A DNA stretch of 64,000 nt. Source: Perognathus longimembris pacificus (Eukaryota > Chordata > Mammalia > Rodentia > Heteromyidae). The first letter of the stretch is position 1; each line of letters opens with the position of its first letter. The position numbers were made by a program, and so were the translations under genes. This document shows, one piece after another, positions 22,690-32,399 of this stretch. The notes under the pieces are model-generated. The model was not told the DNA's origin. It did not search any database and saw only the letters and a program-made list of their open reading frames with translations. The stretch is taken from contig NC_063188.1 in assembly GCF_023159225.1 (NCBI RefSeq), positions 31,865,626 through 31,929,625 on the forward strand, given 5' to 3'.

Positions 22690-23330
22690 GCTAATCTTAT
22701 ATAGCACCTACTAAGTGTCTGACACACTTTTAACTACCCTATATATATTAACTGCTGCAGTTGCTGCAGTCACTGCTGGCCAGCGGCTTGGGGAGCAAGT
22801 GGAGACGGAGTCACGGAAGAGGAGGGGGCCCGGGAGAGACAGACTCCGGAGACCAGACTCGAGGTGCAGATCTAGTTTATTGCGCAGTTTCAAAGCCAAT
22901 ATAGGCGAATCACCCAGTATATGATGTAATCAATAGCCAATAGGTAACAGACACCTTTACTTAGGGATTCTTTTGAATAGGGACTTTCCAGGAGGTGCAG
23001 GCTTGGGGCGGGAGCCAACTCATGCCTTAATGCCCATTGGGTTTGCTCAAGAGCATGTAGTGACTCTGCTGTTTGCAGCAGAGTTCCGAGCTTACGTGGC
23101 TCTACACCGATAGCCACTAGCTCCCCTGGAGCGTTCCCCACAATTAATTCATTTAATTCCTTATAAAAACTTCGAGAGGTAAGTATTTTTATTGTCTGTA
23201 TTTGACAAGTAGAGAAACAGAAATATGCAGCAGTTAAATATTTGTTCAAAATCTTCCTAGAAGTGAGTGGTAGAGCTAGGTTCCAAATCCAGGCCATCTG
23301 GATTGAGAGGGTTAAGTTCTTCTTCACTGA
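22690..23330 (-). repeat. MIR SINE split by a solo LTR
   Basis: 22690-22752 (GCACCTACTAAGTGTCTGAC) and 23143-23330 (TTAATTCCTTATAAAAACTT, GACAAGTAGAGAAACAGAAA, GTGAGTGGTAGAGCTAGGTT) join into one reverse-complement MIR once the LTR is removed. Confidence 0.88.
22753..23142 (-). mobile_element. solo LTR, 390 bp, ERVK-like
   Basis: On the minus strand it begins TGTGGGGAACG and ends CAGCA, with the canonical TG...CA ends. The AATAAA poly(A) signal is at 22881-22876. It is CpG- and GC-richer than its surroundings. ATTAAC (22747-22752) and ATTAAT (23143-23148) form a 6-bp target duplication with one mismatch, the size usual for ERVK-group insertions. No internal viral sequence remains, so this is a recombination product. 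Confidence 0.88.
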
Positions 23331-23456
23331 GCTCCATTAGACCTAGAGAGTCAACTCTTGTCATTTCTGTATTGCTTTTTCTGGAGATATGAAGTACATT
23401 GGGTATGAATATATAAAAGTCAATTAGCAATTAAAGGGGAAGAGGCTACAGAATTA

Positions 23457-23766
23457 GAGGAGCTGGATGCTGGTGGGTCATGCCTCTAATTCTAGCTACT
23501 CTGATGGAGGCTGAGAATGAAAGGTTGGCAGTTCAAGGACAGCCTGAGTACACTCTCCATGAGATCCCTTTCTCATATCTGGGTACAGATACAGTGACAT
23601 ACCTGTAATCCCAGCAACAATGAGAAGCCTATGGCAGGTAGCATCCTAGCTGGAAGCAAAACTTTATTTTGAAAATACCAGGACTTAAGATATGGCTCAG
23701 TGGTCTCATGCCTCCTTATTAAGCTAGAGACCCTGAGTTCAAAGCCCCACAAGTTCCAGAAAAAAA
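23457..23766 (+). repeat. B1-B1-ID composite SINE
   Basis: B1 unit one (GGTCATGCCTCTAATTCTAG), B1 unit two (CATACCTGTAATCCCAGCAA) and an ID-like end (AGATATGGCTCAGTGGTCTC, GAGTTCAAAGCCCC). The tail runs into a (GGAA)n array. The order equals that of 30255-30560. Confidence 0.75.
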
Positions 23767-23840
23767 GGAAGGAAGGAAGGAAGGAAGGAAGGAAGGAAGG
23801 AAGGAAGGAAGGAAGGAAGGAAGGAAGGAAGGAAGGAAGG
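23767..23840. repeat. (GGAA)n microsatellite
   Basis: About 18 perfect GGAA units as the tail of the SINE. Confidence 0.97.
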
Positions 23841-24229
23841 GAAAAGAGAGAAAGAGAGGGAGACAGACGAACACACTGAGACTTTACAGTAATTTTACAA
23901 CTCTTTTTTTTCTGCACATCACAGGCAAAGTATGCACTTAGTATGAGAAGCAATCCTGGCATAAGAAAGAAAGATTCTTACAGTGACTCATTCTGCCACA
24001 TCTGTTGCCTCCTGGAAAATGGTGCCCTAATTCAGAGTGACCCATACACACAATGAAGATGATTCATATTTTCCTCTGGATTCCTAGCAGTTAATGGAGA
24101 TATTTTACCTTGATCCCCTTGTCTACCAAATTTCTCAAGATAGCTAACTTCATACATTTAAATGTAATTTTCATTAAGCTAAAAGGGACAGAAAGTTGAT
24201 CATGACCCATTTAGTGAGCAGTAATCATG

Positions 24230-24400
24230 TCCTAGTCTTTAAAGTACTCACTTATTTAATCCTCAAAACATCATTTCCAGATGAGGAAACTGCGGCTCAG
24301 GGCAACTGAGCTCATATAACAAGTATTAACAGAGCCAAAATGCAAACCTAAATCTTTCAAACCCCAGAGTTTCCTCCCACTATATTATATTGCCTCTAAC
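24230..24400 (-). repeat. MIR SINE
   Basis: TTATTTAATCCTCAAAACAT and TTTCCAGATGAGGAAACTGC, then AACAGAGCCAAAATGCAAAC, reverse-complement MIR order. Confidence 0.88.
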
Positions 24401-24467
24401 AAGTGCATATTTTTGGCTTCCTAAGAGCCATGGGTCCAACCTAGTTTTTTGCTAGTTATTTTTATTG

Positions 24468-24679
24468 TCTTTTTTTTTTTTTGCTTTACTGTCAGTTCTG
24501 GGGTTTGAACTTGGGGCCTAGGCACTGTCCCTAATACCTTCACTTTTTGCTTTTTGGTGGTTAAGTGGAGATACAAGTTTCATGGACATTCTTACTCAGG
24601 CTGACTTCAAACCATGATCATCAGATCTAAGCCTCCTGAGTAGCTAAAATCATAGGCATGAGCCATGAGCACCCAGCTT
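24468..24679 (-). repeat. B1-Geo SINE, internally deleted
   Basis: T14 run, GTTCTGGGGTTTGAACTTGG, then CCATGATCATCAGATCTAAG and TAGCTAAAATCATAGGCATG. Part of the Geo centre is missing. Confidence 0.85.
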
Positions 24680-24772
24680 TGCTAGTTATGTTTGAGATAG
24701 TGTCTAGAACTTCAGTCCTTTCTCTTTGAGAGTAGGTAGCTTTCAGGCATGAGCCACCAGCAATGGGCTACT
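24680..24772 (-). repeat. B1 fragment
   Basis: TTTGAGATAGTGTCTAGAAC and TAGCTTTCAGGCATGAGCCA, adjacent to the B1-Geo. Confidence 0.55.
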
Positions 24773-25109
24773 GACAAATATTTAATGAGCCCATAATTAT
24801 AAAAGACACTCCAAGTGAGAGAGTAATACAAGTATCCTGTCCTCAAAATACTTACAAGCTAGCTGGAGAGACAAGACACAAACCCAGTAAAAGTTAAATA
24901 TTGCCACAACATTAATACAACAATAGTGAAAACACATGTATATTATAGGTACCAGTACATTATATACATACAATAGCAACACAACAATATGTCTTAAATG
25001 AATTAATGTTTAAAATATGACAGATAATTTCCTAAAGGCTTTGTAAGTATTATTCTATTTATCCTACACAATAGGTAAGAAAACTGAAGCAAACACAGGT
25101 GAGGTATTT

Positions 25110-25445
25110 GATTCATATCACATGAAGGAGGATGTCATGAACTCTATCCAGGGTAGTTTAGAAGGGGTTCATGGAGGAGGCAAGAGTTGTGCAGTCTTCA
25201 AGAAAGGTAGGCATTTAGTAGCAAGTTAAGAGATCTATAGGTGTTCTATGCAGAGGAAAGAGCATGCATGGCAAAGGTCTGGTCTATGTGAAGAGTGGTG
25301 ACAAGTTCAGCATGACTGGAACCTAGGATATGTCAGGATGGTGAAGGTTGAGGAGAAGTAGTGAAATTGCAATCTGGCTGAGTAATCTCAGTGAACTTCA
25401 CAAAAATGAGTTCTAATATGATATATGGGAAGATTCTACCTCTGT
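25110..25445. repeat. possible L2-linked ancient repeat
   Basis: Purine-rich order GGGGTTCATGGAGGAGGCAA, TATGCAGAGGAAAGAGCATG, GCAAAGGTCTGG loosely resembles an old mammalian repeat also suspected at 43630-44180. Family not assigned. Confidence 0.35.
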
Positions 25446-25449
25446 TTAC

Positions 25450-25830
25450 TGTTAGTGTGTTCTCCTCCATTTTGACTTAACAACCTCCATCTTAGGTCCT
25501 CAGCCCTTTCTCTGAAATCTGGTGACAAGACCAGACCTCACCGTGATGGTTAACTCCCACTCCCATCTGTTGGATAGCCTCCAGCTGCAGGAGCAGAATG
25601 CCTTCAGCTCAGTCCTAACCTCAACTGCTTCAATCAGTATACCCCACCCTTCCATCCCTAGCCCCTGGCCCTATAAAGATAGACCTTTTGTAAGACAAGT
25701 ATTGCATTGTGTCACACCTAGCCCCAAATGCACAGTATTGTTAGTCTGACAGCAATAAACTTATTGTCCTTCTAGTTATTTGGTGTTCCCATGGTCCTCT
25801 GGGCTGGAGCTTTCATTTATTGTATCTTTT
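25450..25830 (+). mobile_element. LTR-like element, solo
   Basis: Candidate LTR: starts TGTTAGTGTGTTCTCCTCC, has TATAAA at 25672-25677 and AATAAA at 25754-25759, 82 bp apart, then a T-rich U5-like part. CCATTTTGACTTAACAACC near the start is LTR-like. The ends and target duplication are not clear, so the class (ERV1 or other) is uncertain. Confidence 0.55.
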
Positions 25831-26136
25831 GGAAAAAGTTCCCTTACTTTCTTTAAGCTTGCAAGTTTTTTGTTGCTAGACAAGGATAAGAGTTATTAGT
25901 GTGGAGGTTGGAAGGATGTTCTTTTCTCTTTTTTGGAAGGCAGGGGAGAGATGGAACATGCTAGACTCATGTAATGTGGAAGCCACCCTGAAGAAAGACC
26001 CTCATGTATTCATTTGAGAGAGGGCTAGAATCACCTTCTCCAATATATACTACAGGTGACAGAGTAATGTAAGCATTCTGTCCTCAAATACTTATAAACC
26101 ATCTTGGGAGACAAGATAGGTTGTCAAGAATAAGTT

Positions 26137-26325
26137 AGATGCTAGGCACTGGTGGTTCACTCATGTAATCCTAGCTACGAGGCTGAGAACTGAGGATCAA
26201 AGTTTATCTCCAATTAACTACCAAAGAGCAAGAAGTGGAGCTGTGACTCAAGTAGTAGAGCACTGGTCTTAGCAAAATCCTCAGGGATAGCACCCACGCT
26301 CTAAGTACAAGCCCCAGTACACACC
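26137..26325 (+). repeat. B1-Geo SINE, internally deleted
   Basis: ACTGGTGGTTCACTCATGTA, AGAAGTGGAGCTGTGACTCA and AAGTACAAGCCCCAGTACAC mark B1 and Geo halves; the segment between them is shortened. Confidence 0.85.
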
Positions 26326-26498
26326 ACACAGTTAGACAACATCAGCTCATTCCACACATTCTGAGAAGAGGAAGGGCTCTCAGATCAGGAGGACAAAGCT
26401 ATTATTTACTTGTTTCAAGAGTTTCTCATAGCAGACATAAATCCTTACTCATCTCTTCACACATGGCTCTAAAGAACTTTTGTATTCATTTGTCACAT

Positions 26499-26499
<1 letters not shown>

Positions 26500-26544
<45 letters not shown>
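26500..26544. repeat. (CA)n microsatellite
   Basis: About 22 CA units, not on a recognised SINE. Confidence 0.95.
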
Positions 26545-26547
<3 letters not shown>

Positions 26548-26798
26548 TTCCATCCACTGTTTCCTATATGCCATGGGCTCCCACAGAAGGTTCCCACAGA
26601 AGGAATAGGGAGATTTTGGACACTTTTCTGGGGGGCGCTCATAAGAAAGTAGTAGCAATTTGAATGTAGAGGAAAGAGGAATGAAGAGAAGGAGAACCAA
26701 ATAATTTGACAAACTAATTACTATTAAGTGTTTATTTACAACCCTTGTCTCTTTGTGGTATGGCCCTGCTAATGCCAATGAACATGCCTTAACTTTCT

Positions 26799-27013
26799 TT
26801 CTTTTTTTTTTTTTTGCCAGTCCTGGAGCTTGAACTCAGGGCCTGAGCACTGTCCCTGGCTTAGTTTTTTTGCTCAAGGCTAGCACTCTACCTCTTGAGC
26901 TGAGCCACACCGCCACTTCTGGCTTTTTATGTTTATGTGGTGCTGAGGAATCTAACCCAGGGCTTCATGCATGCTAGGCAAGCACTCTACCACTAGGCCA
27001 TATTTCCAGCCAC
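26799..27013 (-). mobile_element. IDL-Geo SINE, full length
   Basis: Long T-run, Geo, then ID-like monomer. The perfect 14-bp TSD TGCCTTAACTTTCT is at 26785-26798 and 27014-27027. Older subfamily states, as at 1653. Confidence 0.94.
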
Positions 27014-27027
27014 TGCCTTAACTTTCT

Positions 27028-27545
27028 GACTCAGTTGATACATCAAAGCAGGCTATGGATTATACCCTTCCTTCCTGTTTCCTTTCTATTTTGCCTTATT
27101 TAGTCTAACCATCAATCTCATGGCTTTGCCTTATCTTTTTATTTGTTTTTAAGTTTTCCTCCTGCTTTTGTAAGGAAGGAAATCAGAAAGTCTGAAATTA
27201 CCATTTCCACAACCTTTATATGTATCTTCCAGATTCTGGATGCCTTTGTTTCTTATTATTGATGGTGGTGTTTTGGATGCTGGGTTATTTTTCCCCTTTA
27301 CAATTGGGACATTGCTTATTCACACTCTGTTCAATAAGGTTCGTCATGACCCACTGTGCTCTTTCTTCCTAGACGTGTACATAATTATCTTGGGTTTGTG
27401 TGTGGTTTGTTTTTTCGCTGATTTTTTAACATGGCCTTCTGAATTGTCACTGAAGCATTCAGAAACAAAAAATTGCAACGAAAGCATATGTTTAGAGTAA
27501 ATAAAGAATTCTTAGTAAAGAAGTTTAAAAAGTACTATCCACAGC
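27028..27545. other. no recognised feature
   Basis: Unique-looking, pyrimidine-rich; the 86-codon frame at 27240-27500 is hydrophobic but has no recognised domain. Confidence 0.45.
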
Positions 27546-27549
27546 ATAG

Positions 27550-27780
27550 AGTAACCATGTATTCAGATCTGAACTGGACTAATGTTCCTAAATAACATCT
27601 CTGATTATGGTGCTCTACTACAAAGTCTTTTATTGTTCCCTCAGACCCATGGAAAGAAGCTCAAATTTCTCCACCTCATCTCTTCCTGTGTGCTGCAACC
27701 TATTACACTAACTTATGGCTTCTCATCATTTAGACAATCCATTCTTTCCCACCTCGCCTTACTCCTAGGTGTTAAAATAT
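27550..27780 (+). repeat. possible L2 fragment
   Basis: GTGCTCTACTACAAAGTCTT and CATTCTTTCCCACCTCGCCT resemble the pyrimidine-rich coding 3' part of L2. Weak. Confidence 0.4.
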
Positions 27781-27839
27781 CAACAGCTCCTTTGTGTCCA
27801 GGAGACCTGATGGTGATCCCAAATCAGTCATAGCTTTCA

Positions 27840-27995
27840 AACTCAGATTTACTCTTGCTGACTGAATGATCTAGGGAAAGTCATTTCTTCTTGCTGTGAT
27901 TCAGTTTCCACATCTGTAAATGATACTCCTAATAATATCTTCTCAAATTTTTAAGTACAGCTTCACAGTGCCCATTGGATAGTAGATACACAATA
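27840..27995 (+). repeat. MIR SINE
   Basis: ATCTAGGGAAAGTCATTTCT, CAGTTTCCACATCTGTAAAT and TAGTAGATACACAATAAATA in MIR order. Confidence 0.85.
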
Positions 27996-28297
27996 AATAA
28001 TTGTGTGGAGAAAAAATTCAGGGTGTTATAAACTATCAAAAGGCAGTCATATATTGCAAATTACAAATTTGTGAGTTTTAATTCATCAATATTGAAAGGT
28101 ATATAGACATGAAAATTAAGACATTTTGCTTCTTCATTTTCCATTGCTTTCTTCATCCTTCAAGTGTATGTATTTGTGCGCACATGCATGCATGAGAGAG
28201 TATGTGTGTGTTAGAGGAAGAGGTTAGTATTTACTACAGTGACTTCATTCATTTCAAAACAGTTGAGAAAATAATACTTGTTTTTAAATAGATAAAA

Positions 28298-28521
28298 TCT
28301 GAGTGCCAGTGGCTCATTCCTGTAATTCTCAGGAGGCTGAGATCTGAGGCTTATGGTTCAAAGCCAGTCCAGACAAGAAAGTCTGTGAGACTCTTATATC
28401 CAATTAGCCACTGAAAGGTCAGAAGTGGAACAGCGGTGGCTTGAGTGGTAGAGCACCAGCCTTGAGCAAAAAATGCTGTTCTATGACAGTGCCCAGGTTC
28501 TGTGTTCAAGCCCCAGGATCA

Positions 28522-28525
<4 letters not shown>
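28298..28525 (+). repeat. B1-Geo SINE with (TG)n tail
   Basis: GTGGCTCATTCCTGTAATTC, TATGGTTCAAAGCCAGTCCA, GTGGTAGAGCACCAGCCTTG and GTTCAAGCCCCAGGATCAGC. The end passes directly into a TG array. Confidence 0.93.

Positions 28526-28575
<50 letters not shown>
28526..28575. repeat. (TG)n microsatellite, SINE tail
   Basis: Twenty-five TG units at the SINE 3' end. Confidence 0.97.
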
Positions 28576-28577
<2 letters not shown>

Positions 28578-28584
28578 TAAAATC

Positions 28585-28845
28585 AGGCCGGGTGCTATTA
28601 GCTCATACTTGTAATCCTAGCTACTAAAGATGCTGAGTGCTGAGATCTAATGATGGTCATTCAAATCTAGCCAGGGCATACAAATCCAAAAGATGCTTAT
28701 CTCCAATTAACCAGCAGAAACCCAACAGTAGAGTCATAGCTCAAGTGAAAAACACCAGTCTTAAGCAGATAAAGCAAAGCAAGAGCACAGGACTCTGAGT
28801 TCAACTCCCAATATCAGAAAACAAACAAACAAACAAACAAAACAT
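28585..28845 (+). repeat. B1-Geo SINE with (AAAC)n tail
   Basis: GCCGGGTGCTATTAGCTCAT, TTATCTCCAATTAACCAGCA and GAGTTCAACTCCCAATATCA, ending in six or so AAAC units. Tandem to the previous copy. Confidence 0.92.
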
Positions 28846-29086
28846 GTAAAATCAGATGCCTGAGAAATGAAGCTGTTCAAAGGAAGTCCCAGAGTAAACC
28901 CAGATGACTATATAGGGAGCCCTAAGGGGTTGCAACACTCTAGTTTTGAAGTCATAATGTGTCACTAAGGGAAGAAACTCTTGAAATAAAGGTGATAGCC
29001 TGATAGAAGACTTCTGTGACTTACAATATAAAGGAATGGCTAAAAGCAAGATCCTTTTTTTCCTTCTTTAAAAAAAATCTTTTATG

Positions 29087-29290
29087 GGGGCTGGGGATAT
29101 GGCCTAGTGGCAAGAGTGCTTGCCTTGTATACATGAGGCCCTGGGTTCGATTCCCCAGCACCACATATACAGAAAACGGCCAGAAGTGGTGCTGTGGCTC
29201 AAGTGGCAGAGTGCTAGCCTTGAGCAAAAAGAAGCCAGGGACAGTGCTCAGGCCCTGAGTCCAAGCCCCAGGACTGGCCAAAAAAAAAAA
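29087..29290 (+). mobile_element. IDL-Geo SINE, young copy
   Basis: Near-intact: GGGGCTGGGGATATGGCCTA, GGTTCGATTCCCCAGCACC, AGAAAACGGCCAGAAGTGG, GAGTCCAAGCCCCAGGACTG, then an A tail. TSD ATCTTTTATG at 29077-29086 and 29291-29300, preceded by A-runs. Confidence 0.95.
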
Positions 29291-29301
29291 ATCTTTTATG
29301 G

Positions 29302-30250
29302 AACAAGTTAATATCAAATGAAATCAGTGTCTTACCAAAGCATTTACTAAGAAAGTAGGCCAAGTCAGTCTCCCAAGGAGCTATCATAGAGACAGAGAGC
29401 AATAAAGAATGGAACACTAGAAAGCAATTCAAAGGTACATAGAAAGGTACCTGAGGTGGTAGGATACAAGTTTTCTTAAAAGAGCAAGCATGTTGAAAGT
29501 AAACCACAGCGAAGCCTGCAAACTTCATTTGAGTGGTGAGAAATATGGTAGGAACAGAAAGGCAATGAGCAGAGTCCCTGGAGAAGGTGTACCTGCCATT
29601 TAGGTAGGTATATGCTCCACTAGACTGGCAAAGCCAAGAGTGGGGGACAGCTGCAGCCATTTTAGTAACACTAAGAATCATTGGAATGTGTTACCCAAAG
29701 AACAATTCACAAGAGGAAGTTAGGTAGCCTTCAGGGCACACCCAGTTGACAGCTGACTTCTAGTAGTGAACATAATCATACTTACCATGAGGAGTTCATA
29801 AGTAGTTATTGTTGATGGGAATGGATTGACTAGGGAACTCTCTTATACATTATTGGTCCATTATCTAGTTTAAAAAATTCAACATATTATCTGGTATGTC
29901 TTCTGCCCTATGCTATATTATCCAGGGTCGTTGTTTTCATTTGTTAAATGTTTGTGAGGTCACATTGTAGGAAATGGACCTATAGCAGTGACTTAAATAA
30001 ACAAAAAATCCTGCCACCATGCAGTCTCCATATTAATGAGGTTAAAGAAGAAAGTAAAGTGCCTGTGACTGAGAATTTCTTCTTAATCAGATGCTTTGCA
30101 TACAAGGTCACATTTCATCCTCACAAGAGCAATCCATGAGGCTCAGATTAAAATCAGACCAAGATTATATGGTTAGGTAGGGCCAAAACTGACATTAGAA
30201 GTCATCCATACCTGTCTCATTCACAAGTCTATGGATTTCTTCTCTTTGAT
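29302..30250. other. no recognised feature
   Basis: Unique-looking DNA. The 155-codon minus-strand frame at 29214-29681 starts in flanking DNA and enters the SINE, so it is a chance frame. Confidence 0.5.
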
Positions 30251-30254
30251 GTTT

Positions 30255-30560
30255 TCTTAATGTTGTTACTGGGGTTGGAACTAAGGACCTCACACTTGCT
30301 AGGCAAATGTTCTGCTATCTAAGCCATTCCCCTAACACTTCTTTTGCTTTACTCGTTTCGCAGAAGTCTCTCTTTGTTTTATGTTGTCCAGTCTTGGACC
30401 ACATTCCTCTCACCTTGGCCTCCAGAATAGCTAGGATTACAGGCAGAGGATAAGATCTCATTGGTCATTTTCCCCCCAGGGCTGGCCTCAGATTTTGGTC
30501 CTTCATCTCTGCCTCCCAGATAGCTGGGACTACAGGTATGCACCACTGTGCCCTGCCCCT
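30255..30560 (-). repeat. B1-B1-ID composite SINE
   Basis: From right to left on the minus strand: B1 unit one (GGTGCATACCTGTAGTCCCA), B1 unit two (CTGTAATCCTAGCTATTCTG) and an ID-like end (GCCTAGCAAGTGTGAGGTCC). Same three-part order as 23457-23766. Confidence 0.8.
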
Positions 30561-30809
30561 CTTAAATATTTTTGCTTTCCACAGACCTGATGGATCAATT
30601 ACATCACTCTCCAGATTTAATCTTTTAACTGCCTGCCTAATGTGCATTTGTAAATGCCAAAATTGCTTAAAGGTCATGGTCAATGGATTCAGAGTCAGAC
30701 CCAAGGGATACAGAAATGATAAGACATAGACCTTTGCCTTAACTTCTTCACTGTGTAGGTAGAGGGGCAGGCTGACCTAGTGCTTAAGAGTCCAGGTGCT
30801 GGGACAGGG

Positions 30810-30905
30810 AAAAGGGGGATGACTGTCAATCCCAGGTCTGTCTCAGTGTGTTAATACTTGCACAACCTGCAGCACATTACCTAACTTTTCTGTGACTTCG
30901 TTTCC
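30810..30905 (+). repeat. MIR SINE fragment
   Basis: CAATCCCAGGTCTGTCTCAG, then ACATTACCTAACTTTTCTGT and TGACTTCGTTTCCCTGG. Confidence 0.7.
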
Positions 30906-30944
30906 CTGGAGATTGTAAAAACTGAGAAAGATAATGATAGCGAA

Positions 30945-31005
30945 CACTTACTGCTTGCTATGGGCCAGGCACTATTCTAAGCACTTCATATATACCAACT
31001 CTTTC
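30945..31005 (-). repeat. MIR/L2 3' end fragment
   Basis: TGCTATGGGCCAGGCACTAT, TCTAAGCACTTCATATATAC is the reverse complement of the shared MIR/L2 3' end. Confidence 0.65.
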
Positions 31006-31009
31006 ATGT

Positions 31010-31330
31010 AGACCAGCAGTTTTCAAAGCATCTTGCAGGGGCCCCTGGGGAGTTATGAGGTCAAAACTGTTTTCATAAAAATACAAAGGCCTGGTTTGCT
31101 GGTTCCTTTCATCATCTCACAATACAGTAGTCTTCCAGAGAGTACATGAGGTGTGATGTTGAAACCGCCTGAATAAAGCAGATAGGAGAATTCCAGCTAT
31201 TTTCTCTTAATCTAAATACTGAAGAGGTTTGCAGAAAGGGAAAACAAGTTTGCTCTACTCACTCTATTTTGGACTGGTTGAAAAAAACACAATTATTTTT
31301 CATTAGAGCAGGCACATTAACATATGTCAT
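31010..31330 (+). mobile_element. probable hAT-type DNA transposon fossil
   Basis: CAGCAGTTTTCAAAGCATCT is hAT-end-like, followed by GAGGTCAAAACTGTTTTCAT, which I associate with old hAT-Charlie group elements. Family not assigned. Confidence 0.42.
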
Positions 31331-31689
31331 AGAGTTTCATATTATTGTTTCATATGTAAATACATATTTTAAGTGTCTCAGTTTTGATTTACTATAAGGT
31401 AAGTATTGGCAGATATAACCTTTATATACAAGCACTCCTTGAGTTATTCAGTGATTTTTAAACATGCAAATATACTGAAAGTCAAATATTTGAGAACCTA
31501 TGACATACCTAATACTTGAAAAGTATTTGACACCGTATCTGCTGCACAAAGGTAAGCTATTATTTTTTTACATATATTCATAGTAGGTACGAAATTATGG
31601 GAGTCATAAGGGAAATGCTAAATGCCAATCCTATAGCAATTCCTAGAAAAGAAAGTGCACATTCTTTGATGAATTCTGGAAAGGCTTTG

Positions 31690-32130
31690 TGAGGTTGGTA
31701 GTGTTGTATGGCAAGAAAATGGAGAAGCCACACTTTGAGAGGTCAAATCAGAATTCTTTACTAAAAAGAGAAGCCACGCTTTTTGAGAGGTTGAATCAGG
31801 AGTCTTTATTACAAGGCCGGTGACTGCGTGGTCCTGTCTCAAAGATAGGCAGCATCGAATAGAGCTTGCACCAAACTTTTAAAGACAACAGCCACATCCT
31901 TCAGGTGGAGACCAAGCCTTAACAAAAGCAGACCTTATACAGACATACTCAGGTACAAGCTCAAGTACCAGCAGAACTTTCCCATCTAGGGAAGATAACA
32001 CCTCAAGCTTCCATAAAGGGGTATACTTAGAGGCTATTCAGAGGTGAGTAATTCAAGCCATTTAGGGAGATAGTCAAGGCAGAATCAGAACATTCTCTAT
32101 GCAAGGCTTTCCTAAGGCTATGACATCTGC
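31690..32130 (-). mobile_element. LTR-like element with duplicated R/U5 segment
   Basis: On the minus strand: AT-rich promoter-like CTTTAAAAGTTTGG, then GGACCACGCAGTCACCGG and the AATAAA signal (at about 31812-31807), the order of a retroviral R region. A diverged 46-bp direct duplication covers 31723-31768 and 31769-31814 (AGAAGCCAC... TGAGAGGT... TCTTTA). Outer ends not fixed; class not assigned. Confidence 0.6.
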
Positions 32131-32316
32131 ATTTCTCTGAAACAGAGCTAGGTGTTCAATGAATGGCTTCTCTGACCTCTAAACTTTCCAGCACTGTGTA
32201 TAGAACTCCTGCCACCCATCAAGAGGCACCAGGATGACTGAAACAGCTTCCTTAGACTCAACCTCCTGTCTTCAATAGCAGTAGACATGGAGTCTAATCG
32301 GGTCTGAATAGAGAGG

Positions 32317-32386
32317 ACTTGGAGGAATGGTGTAGTGGTAAATGGGCTAGCTTCCGGGAAACTCTGGGTTCTATCGCTGTCATAGC
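32317..32386 (+). pseudogene. tRNA-like sequence, weak
   Basis: GGTGTAGTGGTAAATGGGC resembles a tRNA A box and D arm, and GGGTTCTATCGC a B box, about 30 nt apart as in tRNA. The T stem does not pair well, so it would be a decayed tRNA pseudogene or an orphan tRNA-derived SINE, or chance. Confidence 0.3.
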
Positions 32387-32399
32387 AAGCAATGGTCAT

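Noticed and set aside
22890..23327. 145-codon minus-strand frame
   Set aside because: It runs through a MIR and a solo LTR; no domain, and the reading crosses the LTR insertion boundary.
29214..29681. 155-codon minus-strand frame, longest in the window
   Set aside because: Part lies in IDL-Geo, the rest has no recognised motif; chance frame.
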